A stretch of DNA of 64,000 nt. It comes from Faecalibacterium duncaniae. Its GTDB lineage: Bacteria; Bacillota; Clostridia; Oscillospirales; Ruminococcaceae. The translations under genes and the position numbers were made by a program. Within the stretch, counting starts at the first letter, position 1, and every line of letters starts with the position of its first letter. Positions 1 to 9,084 of the stretch are shown here, one piece after another. The notes under the pieces were generated by a model that did no database searches, was not told the DNA's origin, and saw nothing but the letters and a program-made list of their open reading frames with translations. Location of the stretch: NCBI RefSeq assembly GCF_010509575.1, contig NZ_CP048437.1, forward strand, positions 1,426,001 through 1,490,000, given 5' to 3'.

Positions 1-147
1 GGAGTCACCTGCGCCCAGCACCACGGCCATCAGGCCGAACAGGCGGAACTGGGTGTTGTCCTTGCTGCCGCGGATCATGCGGATGCCTACGGTCAGCACG
101 GTGACCAGATAGAAGATGTCGAAAACGGTCTCAATGATTGCTCTCAT
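1..147 (-). CDS. Small membrane protein, 3' part cut off by the window edge
   Basis: The reverse strand carries an open frame of 49 codons from an ATG at 147 that runs off the window. It begins MRAIIETVFDIFYLVTVL and continues with a hydrophobic segment (residues about 3-20), a basic stretch (RMIRGSKDN) and a second hydrophobic segment near residue 38, so it is probably an inner-membrane protein. An AAAGGAG ribosome binding site lies at a good distance upstream. I do not recognise a functional family. A palindrome shared with the promoter of the neighbouring TetR gene lies about 140 bp upstream, so it may be a target of that regulator. Confidence 0.7.
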   Translation of the reverse strand, partial: MRAIIETVFDIFYLVTVLTVGIRMIRGSKDNTQFRLFGLMAVVLGAGDS

Positions 148-287
148 AAGAATGTTGCTCCTTTACGGTTGGTTTGTTTTGCTGCTCTATCGCGATCCGG
201 TCAGCGATTGCCGGCCGGACTGCATCGTTGTGATGTGCAGGCTGCCGTGGGTGGAATGCTGGGGGAGATGTCCCGCATCACTCAATA

Positions 288-300
288 TGAACATTGTTCA
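288..300. promoter_or_regulatory. Palindrome TGAAC-N3-GTTCA, candidate TetR operator 1
   Basis: TGAACATTGTTCA is a perfect inverted repeat apart from its 3-base centre. The same arms occur at 925-937 in the promoter of the adjacent tetR gene. The site is upstream of the reverse-strand membrane-protein gene, which suggests one regulator controls both units. No clear -35/-10 pair was found beside this copy. Confidence 0.55.
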
Positions 301-310
301 CTTTTGGCCG

Positions 311-336
311 TAAAAAACTCCCACAAGACTGTGGGA
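311..336 (-). terminator. Rho-independent terminator after tetR
   Basis: Stem TCCCACA/TGTGGGA with a 4-base loop; on the reverse strand it is followed by AGTTTTTTA. It begins a few bases after the tetR stop codon at 343-345. Confidence 0.8.
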
Positions 337-342
337 TGTTTT

Positions 343-897
343 TTACACTTCATAAATGGCCCTGCGGATGATCTCCAATACCGTTGTGGGGTCAAAATCC
401 TGCTGCACCACGGCAGAAAGCATGAGGGAGAACAGGATGCCCGCAAATTTCTGGCGGGTGAACTCCTCAGTAAATGCGTCTGGCCGGATCTTTTTGTCCC
501 TGGTCAGCACCATGGTCAGCGCATCCAGGATGTGCTGCCAGGTCTGCCGCATCTGCTGCTTGCCATCGGCGGTATCCTGCCGCACAAAGCCAAGCGCGTG
601 GTGGGTGAAGAAGCCGGGGTACTGCTCAGAACCGTACTCCATCTGCCGGTACATCCAGCGGATGCAGGACAGGGTATCCTCAAACACCGCCGGGTCGTCC
701 GGGTGGCGGAAGATATCGCTCCAGATGCTTTCCACCGCCGCGCTCACCAGATCGGTCTTGGAACCGAAGTAGTTGTAGATGCACCCCACGGATACCCCGC
801 AGGCTGCTGCCACTGCACGGATGTTGACCGCTTCCCATCCATTCTGCTGGATGAGGACCCGGCTCGTTTTCAGGATCTCCTCCTTGGACGTTGCCAT
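343..897 (-). CDS. TetR/AcrR family transcriptional regulator
   Basis: The 184-residue protein has an N-terminal TetR DNA-binding domain: a helix-turn-helix around residues 27-47 with VAAACGVSVGCIYNYFGSK, which carries the family's xYxYFxxK signature. The rest is a helical ligand/dimer domain with no recognisable effector motif. The start is the ATG at 895-897; GGAGG lies 14 bases upstream, rather far, but no other in-frame start exists nearby. A textbook sigma-A promoter and a palindrome directly downstream of its -10 box point to autorepression. The same palindrome precedes the reverse-strand membrane-protein gene, the likely target. The ligand is unknown. Confidence 0.9.
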   Translation of the reverse strand: MATSKEEILKTSRVLIQQNGWEAVNIRAVAAACGVSVGCIYNYFGSKTDLVSAAVESIWSDIFRHPDDPAVFEDTLSCIRWMYRQMEYGSEQYPGFFTHHALGFVRQDTADGKQQMRQTWQHILDALTMVLTRDKKIRPDAFTEEFTRQKFAGILFSLMLSAVVQQDFDPTTVLEIIRRAIYEV

Positions 898-924
898 CGG
901 ATTCGTATGACCACCTCCTCAACA

Positions 925-937
925 TGAACGCTGTTCA
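925..937. promoter_or_regulatory. Palindrome TGAAC-N3-GTTCA, candidate TetR operator 2
   Basis: TGAACGCTGTTCA has the same arms and spacing as the site at 288-300. It lies just downstream of the -10 box of the tetR promoter, the usual place for an autorepressor site. An additional half-site (GAACAGCG on the reverse strand, 953-960) lies inside the promoter spacer. Confidence 0.6.
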
Positions 938-945
938 CGATGCGT

Positions 946-974
946 AGTATAGCGCTGTTCCTGCCCCTTGTCAA
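946..974 (-). promoter_or_regulatory. Sigma-A promoter of tetR
   Basis: On the reverse strand TTGACA (969-974) and TATACT (946-951) are separated by 17 bp, a near-consensus vegetative promoter. Confidence 0.8.
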
Positions 975-1006
975 GGGGGTAAAATAGATTTTTTTCGCCG
1001 CATTGC

Positions 1007-1035
1007 TTGCAAAAAAAGGGGCGGCAGAGTAAAAT
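1007..1035 (+). promoter_or_regulatory. Probable sigma-A promoter of the yicC-remA-gmk run
   Basis: TTGCAA (1007-1012) and TAAAAT (1030-1035) are 17 bp apart, about 100 bp before the yicC start and divergent from the tetR promoter. Confidence 0.6.
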
Positions 1036-1134
1036 ATATAGTATATGTATCGTAACATGGGTCTGTGTGCCCCAAAGCGGATACATATACGAAGAATGTC
1101 CGCAGAAAACCCTTTGGAATACGAGGAAAAAAGC

Positions 1135-2013
1135 ATGATTTTGAGCATGACCGGTTTTGGCCGGGGAACTGCTGTGCGCAATGGCCGTGAGATCACGGTG
1201 GAGCTGCGCAGCGTCAATTCCCGGTACTTTGAGTATTCTTCCCGGATGCCCCGCACCTGCAGCTATCTGGACAGCCGCCTGAAAAAGCAGCTGAACGAGC
1301 GGGTGACCCGCGGCAAGGTAGAACTGAGCCTGACGGTGCAGACCGTGGATGCCGCCGATACCGTGGTGGCTGTGAATCAGGAGCTGGCCAGGAGCTACCA
1401 GCAGGCCCTGCGGGACCTGTCTGAGACGCTGGAGGTCAAGAACGATGTGACCGCCGGGATGATCGCCCGCTTTCCCGATGTGCTGACCACCCGCCACGCC
1501 GATGTGGATGAGGAGCAGCTGTGGGAGGATGTTTCCGCTGTCACTGCCCAGGCGCTGGACCGCTTTGTGGAGATGCGCGCCGCTGAGGGTGCCAAGATGA
1601 AGGCTGACGTGGAGAACCGCCTGCGCTTTCTGGAGGAATGCGTGGGCCGGGTGGAGACCCTGAGCGCCGGTCGGGTGGAGAACTACACCAACCGCCTGTA
1701 CGAAAAGCTCAAGGTCATTCTGGAGGACCGGAACATCGATGATGCCCGTGTCCTGACCGAGGCCGCCATCTTTGGCGACAAGACCGCCGTGGATGAGGAG
1801 ACCGTCCGCCTGCGCAGCCACATCGCCCAGTACCGTTCCATTTTGGAGCTGGACGAGCCCGTGGGCCGCAAGCTGGATTTCCTGACCCAGGAGCTGAACC
1901 GTGAGACCAATACCATCGGTTCCAAGTGTCAGGATCTGGATATCACCCGCATCGTGGTGGATATGAAGGCGGAGATCGAGAAGATCCGTGAGCAGATCCA
2001 GAATCTGGAGTAA
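1135..2013 (+). CDS. yicC: YicC/YloC family endoribonuclease
   Basis: The 292-residue protein starts MILSMTGFGRG, the diagnostic YicC N-terminus, and ends with a conserved block rich in E, R and N (KLDFLTQELNRETNTIGSKC). The family acts as an RNA endonuclease or RNA-decay factor in the cytoplasm. I chose ATG 1135 because GAGGAAAA precedes it and the length matches the family; an upstream in-frame ATG at 1045 would add an unrelated 30 residues. It is the first gene of the conserved Firmicutes order yicC-remA-gmk. Confidence 0.93.
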   Translation: MILSMTGFGRGTAVRNGREITVELRSVNSRYFEYSSRMPRTCSYLDSRLKKQLNERVTRGKVELSLTVQTVDAADTVVAVNQELARSYQQALRDLSETLEVKNDVTAGMIARFPDVLTTRHADVDEEQLWEDVSAVTAQALDRFVEMRAAEGAKMKADVENRLRFLEECVGRVETLSAGRVENYTNRLYEKLKVILEDRNIDDARVLTEAAIFGDKTAVDEETVRLRSHIAQYRSILELDEPVGRKLDFLTQELNRETNTIGSKCQDLDITRIVVDMKAEIEKIREQIQNLE

Positions 2014-2044
2014 ACCCTGAGATTCAGATGGTTCGGAGGAAAAG

Positions 2045-2314
2045 ATGAAACTGATCAACATCGGCTTTGGCAATCTGGTCAGCGCGGGCCGGGTGGTGGC
2101 TGTGGTCAGCCCCGATTCTGCCCCGGTCAAGCGTCTGGTCAAGGAAGCGCGGGAGCGGGGGATGCTCATTGATGCGTCCTATGGCCGCAGCACCCGCGCC
2201 GTCCTCATCATGGACTCCGACCACGTTGTCCTTTCAGCTCTTCAGCCCGAAACGGTGGCCAGCCGTGCCGCCGGTCAGGCCGAGGGCAAAACAGTGACAG
2301 AAGAGGAGCAGTAA
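2045..2314 (+). CDS. remA: RemA/DUF370 family DNA-binding regulator
   Basis: The 89-residue protein begins [20 protein letters not shown] and carries the DUF370 core with the basic patch [20 protein letters not shown]. In Bacillus RemA is a ring-forming DNA-binding activator of matrix genes. It sits directly between yicC and gmk, as in most Firmicutes, preceded by GGAGGAAAAG. The last 15 residues are a charged tail. Its targets here are unknown. Confidence 0.9.
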   Translation: MKLINIGFGNLVSAGRVVAVVSPDSAPVKRLVKEARERGMLIDASYGRSTRAVLIMDSDHVVLSALQPETVASRAAGQAEGKTVTEEEQ

Positions 2315-2318
2315 GACC

Positions 2319-2891
2319 ATGGAAAATGAAAAATATCTGTTTGTCGTTTCCGGTGCCGCCGGTACCGGAAAGGACAGTGTGGTCAGCGCTTTGCGCAAGG
2401 CCCACCCCGAAATCGAAAAAACGGTTTCTGCCACCACCCGTTCCCCCCGCCCCGGGGAGCAGGAAGGGGTAGACTACTACTACCGCACCAAGGAGCAGTT
2501 CCAGCAGCTCATCGATCAGGATGAGGTCGTGGAGCACAACTTCTTCAACGGCAACTACTACGGCACCCTGAAGGAAGAGGTCAACAAGCGGCTGAACGCG
2601 GGCAAGCTGGTGGTCATGGTCATCGATGTGCATGGTGCGGCCAATATCCGCCGCATGTATCCCGGTGCCACCACCATCTTCCTGCTGCCCCCCTCCACCC
2701 AGGAGCTGGAGCGCCGCCTGCGTGGCCGCGGCACCGAGACCGAGGAGAGCATCCGGGAGCGCCTGGAGATCGCCCGCAATGAGCTGGCCCAGCAGGACAA
2801 ATTCACCCTCAAGCTGGTCAACGACGAGGTGGATGCCTGCGCCGCCAGACTCTATGATGTTATCTGCCAGCGTGCGGGCCTGACCCGCTAA
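2319..2891 (+). CDS. gmk: Guanylate kinase
   Basis: This 190-residue enzyme phosphorylates GMP to GDP. The P-loop SGAAGTGKDSVV (residues about 11-22) has the GKxS form usual for this family. The GMP-binding segment SATTRSPRPGEQEGVDYYY follows, with the Y/E motif in VVEHNFFNGNYYGT. Length is normal, and the gene starts 4 bp after remA, so translation is probably coupled. In Bacillus rpoZ and coaBC follow gmk; here priA begins 23 bp later. Confidence 0.95.
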   Translation: MENEKYLFVVSGAAGTGKDSVVSALRKAHPEIEKTVSATTRSPRPGEQEGVDYYYRTKEQFQQLIDQDEVVEHNFFNGNYYGTLKEEVNKRLNAGKLVVMVIDVHGAANIRRMYPGATTIFLLPPSTQELERRLRGRGTETEESIRERLEIARNELAQQDKFTLKLVNDEVDACAARLYDVICQRAGLTR

Positions 2892-2914
2892 ATCGCTTTG
2901 AAGGAGCTGCCTGA

Positions 2915-5176
2915 ATGCCCAAAACGGTAGGCGTTGCAGTGAGCAACGCGACCTTTCATTTCGACAAACTCTATACCTATGCCGTCATGCCCGACCAGCA
3001 GGATACCGTCCGGCTGGGCAGCATGGTGCTGGTGCCCTTCGGGCGGGGGAGCCGTGCCCGGATGGGCGTGGTGCTGGCCTGCGATGCCGAACCGGAGAGC
3101 GCAAAGCTCAAGTTCCTGTTCGATGTGGCCCCGGCCTCTGCCTGCCTCACCCCGGAGCTGCTGCGGCTGGTGCACTTTTTGAAGGAGCGCACCTTCTGCA
3201 CCTACTACGAGGCCGTCAAGGCGGTCATCCCCTACGGCGCGCAGTACAAGCCCACCGTGGCGGAGGACGGCGTGACCCCGGTGCTTCAAAAGCAGCTCGT
3301 CCGCCACACGGAAAATGCCTACAAGCTGGTGGGCACGCTGCCCCCAAAGCCCAGGCCGACCGCCAAGCAGCTGGCCGCAGTGGCCCTGCTGGCCGGGGGA
3401 GAGCGCACCCTGTCTGCATTGGAGGAAAAGGGCATCAGCCGGGCGGTGCTGGACAACCTCTGCGCCAAGGGCGTGCTGGAATGCAGCAAGGTGAACAAAT
3501 CCATCGACCTGTATTCTTCCATCCCGCTGAAGAACGAGCCCATCCTTCTCACGGAGGAGCAGCAGGCCGCCTATGACGCGCTGCTGCCCGGGCTGGAGGA
3601 TGCAGCCCCGCACTCGGCCTTGCTCTACGGCGTGACCGGCAGCGGCAAAACGCTGGTGTTCCTGAAGCTCATCGAGCACTGCCTGCAGATGGGCCGCCGG
3701 GCGCTGGTGCTGGTGCCTGAGATCAGCCTGACCCCTCAGATGATCCTGCGGCTGAAAAGCCAATTTGGCAAGCGGGTGGCCGTGCAGCATTCCGCCCTCA
3801 ACCACACCGAGCGCCTGCTCCAATGGCAGATGATCCAGGACGGCGGCGCGGATATCGTGGTGGGCACCCGCAGCGCAATCTTCTCCCCGCTGGAAAACAT
3901 CGGCCTTGTCATCATTGATGAGGAGCAGGAGCACACCTACCGCTCCGAATCCGCGCCCCGCTACTCGGCCCACGAGGTGGCCCGGCAGCGCGCGGCGGAG
4001 AACGGGGCCCTGCTCCTGCTGGCCAGCGCCACCCCCAGCACCGAGAGCTATTATGCCGCCCAGCATGGCCGCACCCAGCTGGTGCGCCTGACCAAACGCT
4101 ATGGCGGCAACCCGCTGCCCAAAGTCCAGATCGTGGATATGCGGGCCGAGCTTGCCTCCGGCAACCCCCGGGAGATCAGCCTTGCCATGGAGGATGCCAT
4201 CCGGCACAACCTTGAGGCAGGCAAGCAGACCATCCTGCTGCTCAACCGCCGGGGTTACCAGACCGTGGCCCAGTGCGAGGACTGCCGCGAGGTGCTCAAA
4301 TGCCAGAAGTGCAGCGTGCCCATGGTCTACCACAAATCGGCCCACAAGCTGCTCTGCCATTACTGCGGCAGCCAGATGGACCCGCCCCCTGCCAGATGCC
4401 CCGCCTGCGGCGGAAAACTGCAGTACCGGGGCTTTGGCACCCAGAAGGCCGAGGAGGAGCTGGCAAAGCTCTTTCCGGAGGCCCGTATCCTGCGGATGGA
4501 TCAGGATACCACCGCCGCCAAGGATGCCCATGAAAAGCTGCTGGCAAAGTTTGCCCGGCATGAATATGACATCATGGTGGGCACCCAGATGGTGGCCAAG
4601 GGGCTGGATTTCGAGGATGTGACGCTGGTGGGCGTGTTGGGCATCGATTCGCTCCTGTTTGCCCAGGGCTTCCGGGCCTATGAGACCGTGTTCAGCCTCG
4701 TCACGCAGGTGGTGGGCCGGAGCGGCCGGGCAAAAGACCCTGGCTTTGCCATCATCCAGACCACCGACCCGGACAACCCGGTGCTCAACCTTGCCGCAGC
4801 GCAGGACTACGACGCGTTCTTCGAGCAGGAGATCGCCTACCGGAAGCTGGGGCTTTATCCGCCCTTCTGCGGGCTCTGCGTTGTGGGCTTTGCCGGGCCA
4901 AAGGAGAGCGAGGTGGCCCGGGCTTCCGCCCGCTTTGCGGCCCTGCTGGGCCGGCAGGCGGCCAAGCAGCCCGACCTGCCCCTGCGGGTGCTGGGCCCCA
5001 CCCCCGGCAGCATTGAAAAGATCAACGATTCCTACCGCTATAAACTCACCGTCAAGTGCCGCAACGACCGCCGTTTCCGGGACCTTATCCGGGAAACGCT
5101 GACCCTCTACGAGCAGGAAAAACTGCCCGGCAAGGCCACTGTTGTGGTCGATCTGCACTCGGACGGGGATATCTGA
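2915..5176 (+). CDS. priA: Primosomal protein N', replication restart helicase PriA
   Basis: The 753-residue SF2 helicase reassembles the replisome at stalled forks. Visible are Walker A GVTGSGKTLVF (about residue 243), the DEEQEH box in place of the more common DEEHE, and the paired zinc-binding cysteines (CEDC, CQKC, CHYC, CPAC) near residues 450-500. Helicase motif VGRSGRAKDPG lies towards the C-terminus. The start ATG has GAAGGAG upstream. It belongs to the housekeeping run between gmk and def. Confidence 0.95.
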   Translation: MPKTVGVAVSNATFHFDKLYTYAVMPDQQDTVRLGSMVLVPFGRGSRARMGVVLACDAEPESAKLKFLFDVAPASACLTPELLRLVHFLKERTFCTYYEAVKAVIPYGAQYKPTVAEDGVTPVLQKQLVRHTENAYKLVGTLPPKPRPTAKQLAAVALLAGGERTLSALEEKGISRAVLDNLCAKGVLECSKVNKSIDLYSSIPLKNEPILLTEEQQAAYDALLPGLEDAAPHSALLYGVTGSGKTLVFLKLIEHCLQMGRRALVLVPEISLTPQMILRLKSQFGKRVAVQHSALNHTERLLQWQMIQDGGADIVVGTRSAIFSPLENIGLVIIDEEQEHTYRSESAPRYSAHEVARQRAAENGALLLLASATPSTESYYAAQHGRTQLVRLTKRYGGNPLPKVQIVDMRAELASGNPREISLAMEDAIRHNLEAGKQTILLLNRRGYQTVAQCEDCREVLKCQKCSVPMVYHKSAHKLLCHYCGSQMDPPPARCPACGGKLQYRGFGTQKAEEELAKLFPEARILRMDQDTTAAKDAHEKLLAKFARHEYDIMVGTQMVAKGLDFEDVTLVGVLGIDSLLFAQGFRAYETVFSLVTQVVGRSGRAKDPGFAIIQTTDPDNPVLNLAAAQDYDAFFEQEIAYRKLGLYPPFCGLCVVGFAGPKESEVARASARFAALLGRQAAKQPDLPLRVLGPTPGSIEKINDSYRYKLTVKCRNDRRFRDLIRETLTLYEQEKLPGKATVVVDLHSDGDI

Positions 5177-5206
5177 TACAACACAACAAATTTTGGAGGT
5201 ACCACT

Positions 5207-5743
5207 ATGGCTATCCGCAATATCGTAAAAGAGGGCGACCCCATCCTGAACAAGGTCTGCCGCCCCGTGACCAACTTTGACGACCGCCTTGCCACCCTGC
5301 TGGATGACATGCGGGAGACGATGATCGCCGCCGACGGCGTGGGTCTGGCAGGCCCTCAGGTGGGCATGCTGCGCCGCATCTTCGTGGTGTGGGACACCAC
5401 CGATGCCCCCGAGGAGATCCCCGAGGATTATGAGTACAAGTTCATCGACTTCGTCAACCCCGAGATCCTGGCTGTTTCTGAGGATGAGGAGACCGCCTAC
5501 GAGGGCTGCCTGTCCTTCCCCGGCCACAACGGTGCCGTGACCCGTCCCGTTGCCGTCAAGGTGCGTGCACAGGACCGCAACGGCAACTGGTTCGAGCTGG
5601 AGGCCGAAAACCTGCTGGCCCGCTGCATCCAGCACGAGAACGACCATCTGGACGGCATTACCATCATGGAGTCCAGCGAGTATTTCTACGAGGACACCGA
5701 GGAGGGCAAAAAGGCTGCCCGTGAAGCGAAAGGAAACAACTGA
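5207..5743 (+). CDS. def: Peptide deformylase
   Basis: This 178-residue metalloenzyme removes the N-formyl group from nascent proteins. All three motifs are present: GVGLAGPQVG, EGCLSFPG and QHENDHLDG, giving the Cys and two His ligands plus the catalytic Glu. TTGGAGG precedes the ATG. It overlaps the fmt start by one base (TGATG), so the deformylase and the formyltransferase are translationally coupled. Confidence 0.96.
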   Translation: MAIRNIVKEGDPILNKVCRPVTNFDDRLATLLDDMRETMIAADGVGLAGPQVGMLRRIFVVWDTTDAPEEIPEDYEYKFIDFVNPEILAVSEDEETAYEGCLSFPGHNGAVTRPVAVKVRAQDRNGNWFELEAENLLARCIQHENDHLDGITIMESSEYFYEDTEEGKKAAREAKGNN

Positions 5744-6663
5744 TGCGCATTCTGTTCATGGGAACCCCGGATATCGCCGCGGAGTGCCTGAAGGCCCTGT
5801 ATGCTGCCGGTCACGAGATCTGCGGCGTGTACACCCGGCGGGATAAGCCGGTGGGCCGCAAGCAGGTGCTCACCGCGCCCCCGGTCAAGGAAGTTGCTCT
5901 GGAGCATGGGACCCCCGTGTTCCAGCCCCGCACCCTGCGGGACGGCAGCGAGGATGCCAACATCCGGGCGCTGGCCCCTGACCTCATCGTGGTGGTGGCC
6001 TACGGCTGCATCCTGCCCAAATCCGTGCTGGAAGCTCCGAAGTATGGCTGCATCAACCTGCATGTGTCCCTGCTGCCCAAGTACCGCGGCAGCGCCCCCG
6101 TGCAGTGGGCTGTTCTAAACGGCGACACCGAGACCGGCGTTTCCATCATGCAGATGGACGAGGGACTGGACACCGGCGATGTGCTGGTCTGCGAGAAGAT
6201 CGCCATCGGCCCGGAGGAGACCAGCGGCGAGCTGTTCGACCGGGTCACCGCCGTAGGTGCCCGCGTCCTCTGTGAGGCGGTGCCCGCCATGGAAGCTGGC
6301 ACCCTCAAGCCCCAGCCCCAGCAGCATGAGAATGCCACCCTGGCCCCCATGCTGGACAAGGAGCTGGCAGAGTTCAGGCTGACCGATACTGCCGCGCACA
6401 TCCACAACTGGGTGCGCGGCATGAACCCCTGGCCCATGGCCTGGTTCGTGACCGCAGGCGGCAAAAAGGTCAAGGTGACCGAGTGCCGCGTGGCCGCCTC
6501 CAACGGTGAGGCTCCCGGCACGGTGCTTTCCACAAAGCCCCTGACGGTGGCCTGTGCCGATGGCGCGGTCCAGCTGCTCCATGTGGTGCCTGAGGGCAAA
6601 AAGCCGATGGATGGCACCTCCTTTGCGGCCGGTCTGCGTCTCAAAGCGGGGGATACCCTCTGA
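5743..6663 (+). CDS. fmt: Methionyl-tRNA formyltransferase
   Basis: The 306-residue enzyme formylates initiator Met-tRNA. The N-terminal formyltransferase domain begins MRILFMGTPDIAAECL and includes HVSLLPKYRGSAPVQWA with the conserved catalytic Asn/His region nearby (CINLHVS). A C-terminal tRNA-binding domain follows (WVRGMNPWPMAW). It overlaps def and rsmB by one base each, forming a tight operon. Confidence 0.95.
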   Translation: MRILFMGTPDIAAECLKALYAAGHEICGVYTRRDKPVGRKQVLTAPPVKEVALEHGTPVFQPRTLRDGSEDANIRALAPDLIVVVAYGCILPKSVLEAPKYGCINLHVSLLPKYRGSAPVQWAVLNGDTETGVSIMQMDEGLDTGDVLVCEKIAIGPEETSGELFDRVTAVGARVLCEAVPAMEAGTLKPQPQQHENATLAPMLDKELAEFRLTDTAAHIHNWVRGMNPWPMAWFVTAGGKKVKVTECRVAASNGEAPGTVLSTKPLTVACADGAVQLLHVVPEGKKPMDGTSFAAGLRLKAGDTL

Positions 6664-7985
6664 TGGCGGCCAATCCACGGGCAGCGGCAGTGGCTGCACT
6701 GGTCCGGCAGGAGCAGGACGGCTTCTCGAACCTTGTGCTGGATGCCGAACTCCGCCGCCAGAAACTGGAGGGCCGGGATAAGGCCTTTGCCGGTGCCATC
6801 TTCTACACCGTGCTGGAACATCAGGGCACGCTGGATTTCATTCTGGAACAGTTCCTGCCCAAGGGCCTTGCCAGGCTGGACCCGCAGGTGCGCGAGATCC
6901 TGCGGGCCGCGCTGGCGCAGGCCCGCTATATGCAGGTGCCGGTGTCGGCTGCGGTGAACGAGGCTGTCAAGCTGACCCGCACCTTCAAAAAGGCGAGTGC
7001 GTCCGGGCTGGTCAATGCCGTCCTGCGCAAGGCCTGCAATTATGATCTGGAAACTGCCCGCTTCCGGAACGAGACCCAGCGCCTCATGGTGCTGGGCTCT
7101 GCGGGGCAGGATGTGGCAGAGTTTCTGCGCACCCATTACCCCGAGGAGGCGCTGGGCATCCTGACCCACACCGCCGACGGCGGCTGCACCAGCCTGCGGG
7201 CCAACTGCCTGAAAATGGATGCCGCAGCCCTCTGCGAAAAACTGCTGGAAAGCGGCGTGAAGAGCGCGCAGCCCGGCCTTGTGCCCGGCAGCGTGCTGGC
7301 AAAGTTTGAGGGCAGCCCGGCGGAGCACCCGCTCTTCAAGGAGGGCTGTTTCCATGTGGAGGGGCAGGCCAGCCAGCTGGCAGCCCTCTGTGTGGAGGCA
7401 AAGCCCGGCGATACCGTGATCGACCTCTGCGCGGCACCCGGCGGTAAAACGCTGCTGCTGGCCGAGGAGATGCAGGGGCAGGGCGCACTGTACAGCTGCG
7501 ATGTGGCAGAGCACCGGGTCGGGCTCATCCGGAGCGCTGTGGAACGGATGGGCTTTGCCCATGTCACCGCCCTGTGCAATGATGCCACCCGCCCCAACCC
7601 AAAGCTGCCCGCCGCAGACCGCATTCTGGTGGATGCCCCCTGCAGCGGCCTGGGTATTCTGGCAAAAAAGCCGGATATCCGCTATAAGACGCTGGAAAAA
7701 GCACGCCACGATGAATTATTGGCCACCCAGTCGTCCATTCTGGACACAGCAGCCGCTCTGCTGAAAGCGGGCGGGCGGCTGGTTTACTCCACCTGTACCA
7801 TCGACCCCGCCGAGAACGAGGAGCAGGTGGCGGCATTCCTTGCCCGCCACCCGGAGTTCCGGGTGGTCCGGCCCGCTGTGGCGTTCCCTGACGGAATGAC
7901 AGTGGGGGAGCACGGGGCGCTCTCGGTGCCCACCCGCACCGGGATGGACGGCTTTTTCCTCTGCGCCATGCAGAAAACGCAATGA
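6663..7985 (+). CDS. rsmB: 16S rRNA (cytosine967-C5)-methyltransferase RsmB
   Basis: The 440-residue protein has an N-terminal NusB-like domain (residues about 5-140) and a C-terminal Rossmann methyltransferase domain. The SAM-binding segment IDLCAAPGGKTLLLAEE, the catalytic motif DAPCSGLG and the second cysteine in VYSTCTIDPAEN are all present. Start ATG overlaps the fmt stop (TGATG). Confidence 0.95.
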   Translation: MAANPRAAAVAALVRQEQDGFSNLVLDAELRRQKLEGRDKAFAGAIFYTVLEHQGTLDFILEQFLPKGLARLDPQVREILRAALAQARYMQVPVSAAVNEAVKLTRTFKKASASGLVNAVLRKACNYDLETARFRNETQRLMVLGSAGQDVAEFLRTHYPEEALGILTHTADGGCTSLRANCLKMDAAALCEKLLESGVKSAQPGLVPGSVLAKFEGSPAEHPLFKEGCFHVEGQASQLAALCVEAKPGDTVIDLCAAPGGKTLLLAEEMQGQGALYSCDVAEHRVGLIRSAVERMGFAHVTALCNDATRPNPKLPAADRILVDAPCSGLGILAKKPDIRYKTLEKARHDELLATQSSILDTAAALLKAGGRLVYSTCTIDPAENEEQVAAFLARHPEFRVVRPAVAFPDGMTVGEHGALSVPTRTGMDGFFLCAMQKTQ

Positions 7986-8024
7986 ACCCGCCGTCCGGTT
8001 CGTATTGATTCATAGGAGAATACC

Positions 8025-9065
8025 ATGGAACAAAAACGCTGTATCTCTTCCCTGACACTGGCCGAGCTGACCGCTGCGCTGAAAGCTATGGGTCAGCCGG
8101 GCTTCCGGGCAAAGCAGATCTTCCACTGGGTGCACCAGAAGCTGGTCACCGAGTTTTCTGCCATGACCGACCAGCCCAAGACCCTGCTGGCAAAGCTGGA
8201 AGAGCAGTTTTACATTGCTGCCCCCAAGATCGAGCGCCGGCAGGAAGCCAAGGACGGCACCGTGAAATATCTGCTGCGGATGGCCGATGGCAACTGCATC
8301 GAGACCGTTGTCATGCGCTACCACTACGGCAACACGGTCTGCGTCTCCACGCAGGTGGGCTGCCGGATGGGCTGCCGCTTCTGCGCCTCCACCCAGGCAG
8401 GCCGGGTGCGCAACCTGGAAGCCGGTGAGATCTGCTCTGAGATCTATACCGCCCAGAAGGACATCGGGGAGCGCATCTCCCACATCGTCCTCATGGGCAT
8501 CGGGGAACCGCTGGATAATTTTGACGAGGTCATGCGCTTCCTTGAGAACATCTCCTCCCCGGAGGGTGTGAACATCGGAATGCGCAACATCAGCCTTTCC
8601 ACCTGCGGTCTGGTGCCCAAAATCGACCAACTGGCGGAGAAAAAGCTGCAGCTGACTCTTTCGGTCTCCCTGCACGCCCCCAACAACGAGATCCGCAGCG
8701 GCATGATGCCGGTCAATGATGCCTACCCCGTGGAGGTGCTGATGCCCGCCGTCCGCCGCTATCAGGAGACCACGGGCCGCCGGGTCAGCTTTGAGTATTC
8801 GATGGTGCGCGGTGTCAATGATTCCGATGCCTGTGCCAGACAGCTGGCCGACCTCATCCGGGGCATGGGTGCTCATGTGAACCTCATTCCCATCAACCCG
8901 GTGGACGGAAGCCCCTACTCGGCTACCGATGCCGCCAATGTCCAGCGCTTCCAGAAAAAGCTGGAGAGCCTGGGGGTCAACGCCACGGTACGCCGCCGTC
9001 TTGGCAGCGAGATCAGCGCCGCCTGCGGCCAGCTGCGCCGGGACGAAATGAATGGTAAGGCGTAA
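8025..9065 (+). CDS. rlmN: Dual-specificity 23S rRNA/tRNA methyltransferase RlmN
   Basis: This 346-residue radical SAM enzyme makes 2-methyladenosine in 23S rRNA and tRNA. The iron-sulfur motif CRMGCRFCAST (CxxxCxxC) sits near residue 115, and the methyl-carrying C-terminal cysteine is in SAACGQLR near the end. A good GGAG precedes the ATG at 8025. It follows rsmB by 39 bp and is followed by the phosphatase gene. Confidence 0.95.
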   Translation: MEQKRCISSLTLAELTAALKAMGQPGFRAKQIFHWVHQKLVTEFSAMTDQPKTLLAKLEEQFYIAAPKIERRQEAKDGTVKYLLRMADGNCIETVVMRYHYGNTVCVSTQVGCRMGCRFCASTQAGRVRNLEAGEICSEIYTAQKDIGERISHIVLMGIGEPLDNFDEVMRFLENISSPEGVNIGMRNISLSTCGLVPKIDQLAEKKLQLTLSVSLHAPNNEIRSGMMPVNDAYPVEVLMPAVRRYQETTGRRVSFEYSMVRGVNDSDACARQLADLIRGMGAHVNLIPINPVDGSPYSATDAANVQRFQKKLESLGVNATVRRRLGSEISAACGQLRRDEMNGKA

Positions 9066-9084
9066 ATCGCAAGAGGAGAAGCCT

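Noticed and set aside
2888..5647. A 919-codon reverse-strand open frame opposite priA and def
   Set aside because: GC-rich antisense frame: low-complexity, His/Gly/Leu-rich translation with no motif, while the forward strand encodes clear PriA and peptide deformylase.
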